A DNA stretch of 64,000 bases from Rhizophagus clarus (taxonomy: Eukaryota; Glomeromycota; Glomeromycetes; Glomerales; Glomeraceae): positions 186,001 to 250,000 of the forward strand of contig BLAL01000086.1 of NCBI GenBank assembly GCA_015698045.1. Reading direction: 5' to 3'. The notes under the pieces were generated by a model, which ran no database searches, had not been told where the DNA came from, and was given only the letters and a program-made list of their open reading frames with translations. This document shows, piece by piece, positions 49,510 through 59,352 of this stretch (position 1 is its first letter; every line of letters begins with the position of its first letter). Position numbers and translations under genes: made by a program.

Positions 49510-51714
49510 TTAAACGGTAGAACCTCGCAGGCAAATTTGCCTGCAATTTTACCCAAATTTTAGCTCTCATCTATTTTTAGAAATATTAATGCTACCTTAA
49601 TAAAAATTTTTTTCCAAATCGTTTGAATTTTATATCATGTGATTATGATCATCATTTTCTAGTTTACATATTAGAACGTTTAATTAATCACCGATCAAAG
49701 TTTGCACTTTTCATTAATAGCCATTTTTTAAAAAATTTTGCATATATTTTGGCGAACTCATTGGGGTTTGGTTATAACCTGTCAAACCTTAATAATAAAA
49801 TGCAGAGTAGTTTATGAGAAATAATTTTTATTATTTGAGTTTTTAAGATTTAAAAATAAGATTTTGAAATTACATAAAAGCTTAAAAAAAAGAATAATTT
49901 TCGTAAAATTCATAAAAAAAGTGCAATGTAAATGTTATGAAAATTAACTAATTTTAAATGGAAAAAATAAAAACAAAACTTTATTTTTAGTTATCATCTT
50001 CCCTATATGTATGAAAATCTTTAAAACAATTACTTCTTTCCTTATTAAAACATAAGGCCAAATCACATTTTATGCAATATAATTGTGATTGAAGCAGATT
50101 TTTTGCTGCTTTTTCTTGATTTTTTTTTACTAAATATTTACACCATACACAACTACTTCCTGTTTCTCTCCATTCAGGATAATGACCTTCTGGAAATAAT
50201 CTTATTATAGGAAGCTCATATTTTGTTGTAACATATTGCTGCTTTTTAGTAGGATCAACGTAAATAAACTTAAATTGATTTGTTAATTCATCAACTTGGT
50301 TTCATATATGTGGTTTTTTTTCACTTTCTTTTAAACTTTCTTCAATTAAATCCCATACTATTTGTAATCTAAAATCCTTATGATTAATATTTGTATTAAC
50401 TTTTTTTAATATTAAATATGAATTAACTATTAATGCAGTATCTAAAAGCCAAAAAAACAGTGGCATCCATGTTCTTCGTACTGGTAGCTGAGTTCCATAA
50501 TATCCTCGTAATTGATCAGCAATATTTACTCCACCCATGAAGTGGTTATAGTCATCAATTATAATAGGAATTGGTAAAGTTTTTTTACTTAAAATTCCAA
50601 AAATTGCTCGAACTTTAGCTGCATTTGTGCTTGTCTCTCGTGGTTGACGTCGTACTCTTTCTATCTGATTTTTATTTTCATTATCAATCTGATGAATAGT
50701 AGAAAACATCTCATTGGACCATTGTCCATCCACAAAATGGCTAATACATTGTCAACAACCACCCCAGAAAGTGTGTCCCAATCTAATTTTTTATTTACTT
50801 TAAGAACATTTGGAAAATTAGCACTATTTGTACGAACAGTTCCACATACTCCTATTTTTTTTTCACGCAAGTATTTGAAAAGTTTGATACTAGAAAAATA
50901 ATTATCCATATAGATATTGAATGATTTATCTTTTATTGGTAATTGAGATGTAAGATGATATACTTCATTTCCTACTTTACTTAAATCTGATACTTACTGG
51001 ATTTCTGGATGGGTTTGAATTCTGGAGGTAAAAATAAAAGTATATGTATAGCCAGCATCACAAAGAGAAAAAATCTTGTAACCTTCTGAAGTAGGTTTGT
51101 TTTTAATTCTTACAGTATGAGCGCTTCTTCCAGAAAATCTTGCAATCATTTCATCAATAGAAACGTTTGAAGATGGTATACAAATTGTTTTGGAAACTGT
51201 TCAGATATGAGTTGCTAAAGGATCTACCTTTAAATACCAAAACTCAGGTGGAATAGTACAATCTGAAATATGCATGAAATGTTTAATCTAAATATATCAA
51301 TAACAGTCACCGAAAATGTCACATGCAGATCATTTTCATATTAAAATTATCTTGCGTAATATTAATCGCATTACTTCATTTAGTAGTTAACATTAAATTT
51401 TTTAATGTACTACACTTATACAAATTAAGAAATTGATAGATTATTATGTGTTCTATCAATTTCTATTCTTACTTTCTGATCTTGAATAATAAAATTTTTT
51501 TTTATAATGTACGAAAAACTCTTCTTAAAAACACACTTTTTTCAAGATTGAAGTTGAGAAATAAAAAAATATGCAGTTTTAAAAGTAAAAATATATGTAA
51601 TTTTACGAGTAGGAAAAGTTTTTCTAAGCTTGTAATAGCGGTTATTCAGGTAGTTTTTGTATAAAACATGAAAAACTAAAAAAAACACATTATTTTTAAA
51701 TATACATAAATTTT

Positions 51715-52420
51715 TAGAACAAAATTTCATCACCTTGATCAAAGTAAAGTACATTTTATTGCTTAAGTAAAGTTGTTTAGCAAAATCCAAAATACTTGGA
51801 TCTTAAATTTTATAAATATAGGTATAATATTTGAAAAAAAACTTGCATTTTTATAATGGAACTGACAACTAAATCTATTTTACATATTTAGAGCGTAATT
51901 TTGATACATTGACAAAATGACATTGCTTACTGCGGCTTAAGTTATGTTGTTCAGAAGTGTCAAATATATTTATATTATAAATTTTTTAAGTATATAATAA
52001 ACATTCATAGAGTAATATATATTTTACAAAACTGCACTAATTTTCAATTTCTAAATTTTTTTACATCTATTTAGTGACTTCAGAGCGTAATTTTAATATT
52101 TTGATCAAAGTAAACTACATTTTGTTGCTTAAGTAGAGTTGTTTAGGCAGGTTAGATCTATTCGTATCTTAAATTTTATAATACTATGATTAATATATAT
52201 GGAGAAATTAACGTTTATATTTTCTCACTTATTTAGAAATTTTAGAGCATAATTTCAACACTTTGGTCAAAGTAAATTGCCTTTTATTGCTTAAGTAATA
52301 TTGTTCAGGAGGGTCTAAATTACTTGTATATCAAATTTTATAATGCGATGATTAATACTTATGGGGAATTAGCATTTTTTATAACGGTATTAATTTCTGA
52401 TCTTTAATTTTTTATTATTT
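51715..52420 (+). repeat. Degenerate tandem repeat of 165-190 bp, four units
   Basis: Cores of the type TTGATCAAAGTAAA...CATTTTATTGCTTAAGTAAAGTTGTTTAG occur at about 51735, 51908, 52100 and 52264. Each is followed by an ATCTTAAATTTTATAA-like segment. They lie in the intron of the piggyBac transposase. Function unknown, non-coding. Confidence 0.75.
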
Positions 52421-52904
52421 TAATAAAGAAAATAGACTATTTTTAAATAAAGATTCAAGTTGAATAATAAAGATTAAATGGGAATTTTTTTTTATAAAAT
52501 CGTAAAGGCACTTAATAAGTTTATATTTTTGCTTTTAAATTAAAGTACTATATTATATAAATGTAATATTATATTTGATCTGTATTTTTTCAATTTTAAC
52601 TTAATTTAGGCTGAAATTACGAGATTGGCCAGAATTAGCAAAATTTTGGCCAGAATTATGAATTATTGATCAGCAAATTTAACCAGACTTAATTAATTTT
52701 GGCCAACTTTAATTATATACTGTACATGCGCTATACATTTGAAGAGAATACTGTGCCACAAATTTTTTTTTGCTAACTTTAATAAAAAAAATTTGCCTTC
52801 TTTTTTTATGACATTTCTAGTAACTGATAAACAGTTTTAATAAAATTTAATTAATTTAATAAAAATATTAAATTAAATAATAAAATTAAAAGAATCTTGC
52901 TAAT

Positions 52905-54562
52905 TTACTCCCTAGGTGAAATCACCCAGGTGATTTCACCTGTAAATAATTTGCCAAAATTCAGGTGATTTATACGTATAAAAAATTTTACCCTGGTGAT
53001 TTCACTCATAATTAATTTATGAAATTTGATTGGCTAAAATTTACAATATTACGCATGTAAAAAAATCTAATCGGCTAATTTTTATTTGAAAATTTCCGTT
53101 AAATAATTAATCTGACTACAAAAATAATAAAATTTATTTATATATTAAACTATGACTTTATTTATTTAAATACTGTTTATCAAAGTACAATTATTTATCT
53201 TTAATGTAACTAGTAATGATAATGATATAAAAAAAAGTCTAACAATAATGGTAAAAAGAGAGAAAAAACGGAAATAATAAAAAAGAATCATTAGAAACAA
53301 AAAAAAAACCAATGGGATGAAATGGTGACATAAAGTATAATTGGAGACAAAGAAAATGATAGGAAACGAAAGAGATAACAGAAAAAGAAAAGATAGTGAA
53401 AAGACAAGGAAAAGAACGTGAAAATAAAAAAGAATAGGATTGAAAACAAAAGGAAATAGGGACAAAGTGAAAGGGGACAAAAACGAAAATAAAAAGATAA
53501 TGAGAGGGGACAAAAAACAAAAAGATAACGAGAAGATGACGAAGAAAAGATGATGAGGGTAAAACGATGATGAAAGTGAAACGATGATGAGGATAAAATG
53601 ATGATGAAAGTGAAACGATGATGAGGGTAAAACGATGATGAAGGTGAAATGATAATGAGGGTAAAATGATGACGAGGATGAAACGGTGATGAGGACGAAA
53701 TAATCATGAGAATGAAATGATAATAAGGACAAAATGGTGATGAGAACGAAAAAAAGAAAGGGAGTGAAAATGAAAAGAAAAGGGAAACAAATTAACAAAA
53801 AGACAAACCATAAAAGAAGAAAAAATAGAGTTAGTAAATTGAAATATAAAAACAAATTTGAATAAAAATATAGAGAAGAAAAAACCGCCATACCTTCCTT
53901 GTTCGCAAAACTAAGACTTAAAAAAAGAAAAGAATTAGAAACAAAAAAACAAAAAAGAGGAAAAAAAAAGAAGTAATATACTTTAATGCAAAACTGGAAG
54001 AAATTAAAGACCTAAAAAGAGAAGAGAAATAAGAAATGAAAAGAAAAATGAAAACAAAAAAGAAGGAAGGATGAAAAAATGACACTTTTTTGGCGTAAAA
54101 CTGAAAGAGCTTAAAAGACCTAAAAGAAGAGGAAAGAAATTAGAAACAAGAAAGAAAAATGAAAACAAAAGAAGGAAAAAAAGAACATATCTACATACTT
54201 TCGACCAAGTAAAGGGAAGTGAAAAGGATGAAAAAAAGAAAGGGAGTGAAAAGAAACAAAAAAAAAAAGAAGGGGGAGTGAAGAAACAAAAAAAAATGAA
54301 GGGAAGTGAAAAGGAACGAAAAAAATAAAGAGGGAGCGAAAAAAAATGGTGTGGAGTGAAAAAAAATGAAAAAACAAGGAAATGAAAGTAATAATGGAAA
54401 TAAAAGAACCACTTGGTGCGAAAAATAAAAGAACCACTTGGTGCGAAAAAAAAATAAAAAAAAAAACTGCAAAAATTAATTGGGTTAAATCACCTATATC
54501 GAAATAATTAAATTATAAAAATCGATCAGGTGATATCACCCGAGTTATATCACCCCCGGTTA
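52905..54562. mobile_element. Nested inverted-repeat element with polypurine interior
   Basis: The ends form imperfect inverted repeats of about 40 bp built on GGTGATATCACC / GGTGAAATCACC palindromes (left 52915-52945, right 54525-54557). The right end abuts TTAA; the left flank does not match exactly, so the borders are approximate. The interior (about 53220-54470) has a + strand made nearly only of A and G with tandem GATGATGAGGGTAAAA-like units. The minus-strand open frames there are Phe/Ser/Leu artefacts of this bias. Confidence 0.65.
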
Positions 54563-55480
54563 AAATTAGTTATAATCAAATTAAAATACCTGTTCAAAAC
54601 GAATTAAAGACATAAAAGTAGTAATTTTATGCTCAGGAAATTTACTATCCTTATTCCAATAATTTTGGATACTAGGTAATTTAAAAACACCAGTATATAT
54701 TAATATTGCTAACCAAATTTTAAATTCTTTCATTGTTAATTCTTTCCAATCACGCCCTTCTCCTATATTCTTTACATATGCATATTTATTTGTATTTTTA
54801 ACAATTATTTCTATTTGTTTAAGAGAAAAAAAAAGAGAAAATATAGAATAAGGTGATGGTGAAAGGAGGAAATCTCTAGATAAATTTATTTTAAATTCAT
54901 GTAAAGGTCTAACATGTTGAAAAGCATTAAAAAAAGGTGGAGGTGAAAGTTGTGCAATTTGTTCACCATTATTATTATCTCTTTCACTATTATTATTTCT
55001 ACCTATACCTCTACCTTTACCTCTTCCTCTTCCTCTACCTCTATTACTACCTCTGCCTTGGATATTCTCTTCATGAATTTCTTCAAAATTATCAAAATTT
55101 TCGATATCGTCATCATTTTCATCAGTAATATTGTGAATATTTTTTGCAAAATCAACAACAAACAAATCTTGCTCATCATATTCAATAGTATCCATGGTAA
55201 AAATAAAAAAAAATAAGTAAATATAACGTTAGGAATAAAAAAAAATGCAAAACTCCGAAAACTCTGAAATTCTGAGGTTTTGATCAGCATTTTTACAAAT
55301 TAATTTCTGGTTTAATTTTTGCCAAACAGCTGGATTTTTAACTATATATTTAATGGCCATATGTTAATCAATAATGTGGTAAAATTTTATAAAATTCTGG
55401 CTTTTATTAAAAAAGTTTTATATAGCTGATGTTACTTTTTTTTTTAAATTGCAGGCAAATTTGCCTGCATTACCGTTTAA

Positions 55481-56387
55481 GAGATAATTATTATAATATT
55501 TAAATTATTAAAAATTTTAAAATAAAATGGTAAATTATATTTAAATTATATATTATAATATGTATAACTAATATTTATTCCAAAAATTGTGAAAATAAAA
55601 AATATTTCCATTTTTTTTATTTGACTTTTTTTTCTTTTTATTAAAAAACTTTTTTAATAAAATTTTTTTTATTTTAGTTTTATTATTTTTTTTAACCAAT
55701 TTTCCAATAAACTTGTATAATATAAAAAATGCAAAATATAAAATAAAATTCTGAATTTCTGATTCAATTCTATTTTTGATTCTAATTTAAATCTTTCATA
55801 TAAAATTTTACTAAAAGTATTTTTTAATCCAAAATTTTTACTAAAAATATTTTCAAATCATATTTTAATCAAAAATATTTTTAATTAAAAATCCTATCAA
55901 AAAACATTTTTAGTTTAAAAAATTAATTCTAGTTTTATTTTTAAATTAAAAAATGAAATTAAAACCATTTTTTTTTAGAAAATTCTTCAAATTAAAAATA
56001 TTTTTAAATAGTTTTTTAATTATAAAAATGTTTTTCAATTAAAATATAATTTTGAAAATATTTTTCAATAAAAATAATAGTTTAAAAAATATTCAGTAAA
56101 AAATCAAATTCAGAATTAAAAATGAAACTTTAAATAAAATTGAATTAAAAATTTAGAACTCTAATACAATAAATAAAAATAAAAAAAAATTAAAAAAAAA
56201 AAATTATAAAAAAAAATTATAAAAAAAAAGAAAAGCTTTTTTTTTTAATTTTTTTTAAACAGTTATTTTAATTTTTAAATATAATAAATAATTTAATAAG
56301 TTTTTCAATTTTTTTTTTTAACTATTTTATTTTAATAACAAATTTTAATAATTATAAATTTATTAATTTTTTAAATAATTTTATTTT
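55481..56387. other. AT-rich spacer between piggyBac and the retroposon
   Basis: Very AT-rich, with many AAAATATTTTT-type repeats. I see no gene or bounded element. Confidence 0.6.
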
Positions 56388-58382
56388 TAATATTCAAATA
56401 TATATATTTTTTTCCTTTAAAGGCGTTGGTAACGCAATACTTTATTAGAGCAAATAGTAGGTTAAAATAATCAACCTTCAAATACATAAAAGAAAGCTTC
56501 CAGGGTCCAAAACCTCCTGGTCTAACCATATCACCTTCAAACCAAGGCATAAAGTGATGCTAGCTAATCTAGACATCCTAAAGGGAAATGGGGTATAAAA
56601 AAGGAAATATTCTAAAAACTAAAAATGAATTAAAAATTAACACTCTTAGACCTAAAGTATTACTACCCTAGTCTACTGCTTAATGAGCGCGTTAAGAGTT
56701 TCTATGATTGTTACTATATCTGCTGCTAGTTTCTTCTTGGAAATCTGGGACTTCTTCAGAGATGGCTTCTTGGTTGAGTCTAAAGTGCTTTTTGAGATCA
56801 GGTGTATTTCTTTTTTAGTTTTCTTTGCTTGCTTGGAATCTCTACGATTACCAATAGGAATACGATTCGATCCTGTCCCAATGGTCTTGGGCTTATGGGA
56901 TGGGTTCTGTAAATTGTTGTTATTGTTTAACTGCTTACTTGTTTTAATCTTTTTCGTATTTTTGTAAGTAGCCTTGTTGTTAGAAGGGCCTAGGTGGCAG
57001 GACTATGTCAGCGATGCGCCATTCCAAATCATAAGATTTTCTATGCATTCTTTCATGCTGTCCCATGTTGATAGATAGCCTATAATTTTTCTAGATCCGT
57101 CTGGAAATTTAATTTCTTTAAACATGCGTATATCACGTTGCATTAGGGAGTTAATGTTCTCTTTGAGAGCCAGCATAGTCGTGTTCATATCATCAGGCAG
57201 GTTATCGATCACAAATTGATATCGCTCTCTTTCCTTCTGTTCTTTGAGTGATCATGACGCTGAAAACTATCGCACTGGTAGTGCATTTAGCGGAGCCATC
57301 CAACTCTTATTTATATCATATTCCAAAAAGAGCTCTGTCATTTTGAATTTATAACGTATGGTCTTATATTTCTTCTGCCGCTTAACTTGTATAGAAATGA
57401 CTCGTCCCCATGACGCTAAGTGTTGCAGGATGTCGAAGTTGCTCCATTTTGCAGGTATGTCATATATGAGGATATCTCAAACGGCCTTTGACGTTGGCGA
57501 AGATTGAAATCCTGTGACAATATAGTTAGCTTCATCTTCACCATATATATCCAGTTTTTTGTCTTTCCTTCCTAAAGATTTGCCTTTCTCTTGTGTACTA
57601 GACGGTATTAGTGTTAATTTCTCTAAAACGAGAGGGAGGGGAAGAGGGTCGATGATAAAGAAGATAGAATTAGTTGGGTCACCTGATTGGCTTCTGATGG
57701 TTAGTTCTTGCCAGATTTCTTCTTTTTCCTTTTCTTCTTATCTTGTTTTGTGAAACTGTCCATTTTAGGTTGATCTTCATTTGTGATGAGCAACTCATTT
57801 GCTGATTGGTCCTCCTTTGTGAAAGAAATATCTATTTCCTCCTCAGGGGCTTGTGGTGTAACTACTAATTTGAATTTATTAGCTGCTGTAGAACTACTTG
57901 ATGCGGTAATAGGCAGTTCGTCATCAGCACTATTATTATTTGAGTTTTCAGAGGGTTTTGATATGTCATTTTCTATCAGTATATACATTCAGACAGAGGC
58001 AGACACTCGGCAACTCAGAGCGAGAAGGAAGCCAAATATTTCTAACAAATAGTCCGTTCGTCTAAACCTATACTTCTCTTTTTGTAGTTCTTTTATAGTT
58101 GATCAGTCGTGGTCTTTGAGACTTTTGAGAATAAATTTTTTAAGTTCTTTATCATTAGACGTATTCCGTAGTAACTTAGGAAATATATCTATTATGTTTT
58201 CAAAAAAAAATTCTTCTATAGACTGAGTAATACATTCTTCTAAGACTTTCTTATTCATCAAAAAGGATGCTGAGTCTTTATCCATGTTGTTTCCTATGAC
58301 TACTCAGAAAAATAAAAAATAAAAATTGTATTTTTTATTACAGAAAAAATTGGGCTGAGTGATCCTAATATTCAAATATATA
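56388..58382 (-). mobile_element. LINE-derived retroposon carrying only ORF1, 17-bp target duplication
   Basis: The direct repeat TAATATTCAAATATATA at 56388-56404 and 58366-58382 bounds the element, which reads on the minus strand. Its 5' end is GGATCACTCAGCCCAATTT; its 3' end is GCGTTACCAACGCC, then TTTAAAGG and a short A-rich tail. Between lies one decayed ORF1-type coding region that ends near 56681, then a 3' UTR of about 260 nt. No reverse transcriptase or endonuclease sequence is present. It is therefore a non-autonomous derivative that would need a partner LINE. Confidence 0.82.
56680..58285 (-). pseudogene. LINE ORF1 (gag-like) protein, broken by stops
   Basis: Segments in order: MDKDSASFLMNKKVLEECI (58285), an acidic low-complexity part with SEDSN-rich and KKKRKKKK runs, then IPAKWSNFDILQHLASWGRV (an RRM-like fold), PLNALPVR*FSAS*SLKE, VIDNLPDDMNTTMLAL and IIGYLSTWDSMKECIENL. 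A Lys/Ser/Asn-rich tail ending LNALIKQ-stop follows. The order matches, from memory, ORF1 proteins of abundant Rhizophagus LINEs, where the marked stops are usually Trp. The frame is interrupted at least five times and changes near 57700. RNA-binding role inferred from family; the present copy is dead. Confidence 0.75.
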
Positions 58383-58715
58383 AAAAAAATAATATGAAAT
58401 TATAATAATAAAATTTTTTTTTATTAAGCAGCTGAATTTCTAGATAAAAATTTTAATAAAAATATAAAATATATATTAATAGTTTAGTTTTTATTTTTTT
58501 AGATAAATACTTTTAAATAATTAAATATAAATTTTAATAAAATTTTTTTTTAAATTAATTTTTACTAAAATATTTATTATATTTTACTTTTATTTTATTT
58601 AAATAACTTTTTTTATAATATATAATTAATTTTTGATATAACAAATTTTTGATAAATAGATTTTTATTAATATATAATATTTAATTAATTAAATACATTA
58701 AAAATTTCTTATTGT

Positions 58716-58878
58716 AATAAAGTAATTAAAGGTTGTCTCAGTGGATGATTAGACCAGTTTCAGAACTGGAAGTACTCATAGCAAGTTGGAAGTGATTATA
58801 TTTGTAATCCTATCTTACTTAATAAATGATGGTACAGTTTCAACACCAAAAAAAAAAAAAAAATAAAGTAATTAAAGG
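58716..58878 (+). mobile_element. SINE-like element with poly-A tail and 17-bp target duplication
   Basis: The direct repeat AATAAAGTAATTAAAGG (58716-58732 and 58862-58878) flanks a body of about 115 bp that begins near GGTTGTCTCAGTGGATG and ends GTTTCAACACC followed by A16. Near the 5' end the hairpin CCAGTT-TCAG-AACTGG and a following AGTTGGAAGT segment resemble a decayed tRNA-like promoter (A and B boxes), but the match is weak. The 3' end resembles the other retro-tails in the window. No coding capacity. Confidence 0.8.
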
Positions 58879-59352
58879 CATATTAAAAATTAACTGATTT
58901 AATAGAAGGGTAAAAGATTAACCCAAAAAATTAAATTCCTATAATTGGCTATAAATTATATAATATATATAATATATTATTATTATTTATATATTAAAAT
59001 AATTTTTTGCAATTAACTTACTATCTAATAGTTCAATTTAATTAAACATTTTTTTTGTTTTATATAACTTTTAGATGCTACTTAAATCATTTTAAGTAAA
59101 TCTCAAATTAATTTATATATTTTGGTTATCATAATCTCCAAATCCTAAATATACAAATTACAAAATTTATATATATAATTTGTAAATTAATTTGGATTTA
59201 TATATTTAGATTACTATAATCCCAAATTATTTTGGATTTGAATGGCATTTATAATATAACTTAATAAAAATTACAAAATAAAAAATGTTATAAAAATTGG
59301 ATTATTAAATTATAAGTTAATCAAAAAGGAGATTCTAGGACAAAATTTTTGA
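58879..59352. other. AT-rich spacer
   Basis: Contains inverted CCAAATCC...GGATTTG pairs near 59136-59240 but no bounded element or gene. Confidence 0.45.

Larger units (their letters stand above)
49987..55195 (-). pseudogene. piggyBac transposase, two exons, several stops and a frameshift
   Basis: Exon 1 (55195-54590) starts MDTIEYDEQ, has an acidic region, a Gly/Arg repeat (GRGRGRGKGRG), then the piggyBac N-terminal domain (IEIIVKNTNKYA, RDWKELTMKEFKIWLAILIY). A GT-AG intron (54589-51288) joins RFEQ to IKHFMHISD. Exon 2 has SIDEMIARFSGR and YMDNYFSS (the first two catalytic Asp of the family), then DDYNHFMGGVNIADQLRGYY (later acidic residues), and a cysteine-rich end CVWCKY...CIKCDLALC (zinc-binding, typical of piggyBac). 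Breaks: stops within HI*TVSK and IQ*VSDL, a frame change after LAILWMDNGP (near 50700-50730), and a stop at HI*NQVDE (about 50300). Not functional as it stands. Confidence 0.88.
49510..55480 (-). mobile_element. piggyBac-type DNA transposon, 5963 bp, TTAA target duplication
   Basis: The element 49514-55476 is flanked on both sides by TTAA (49510-49513; 55477-55480), the piggyBac target. The inverted ends start ACGGTA and share the perfect 18-bp palindrome GCAGGCAAATTTGCCTGC followed by AATTT; the left end has a few more bases between the two parts. It contains one transposase gene on the minus strand (now broken), and a second inverted-repeat element sits inside the transposase intron. Confidence 0.9.

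Noticed and set aside
53166..54472. Several long minus-strand ORFs rich in Phe, Ser, Leu and His
   Set aside because: They are open in overlapping frames only because the strand is nearly pure pyrimidine and lacks stop codons. No domain is visible and the region is a tandem repeat inside an inverted-repeat element.
54937..55216. Plus-strand Tyr/Leu- and Ser/Thr-rich ORFs
   Set aside because: Antisense to the GRG-rich N-terminal exon of the piggyBac transposase.
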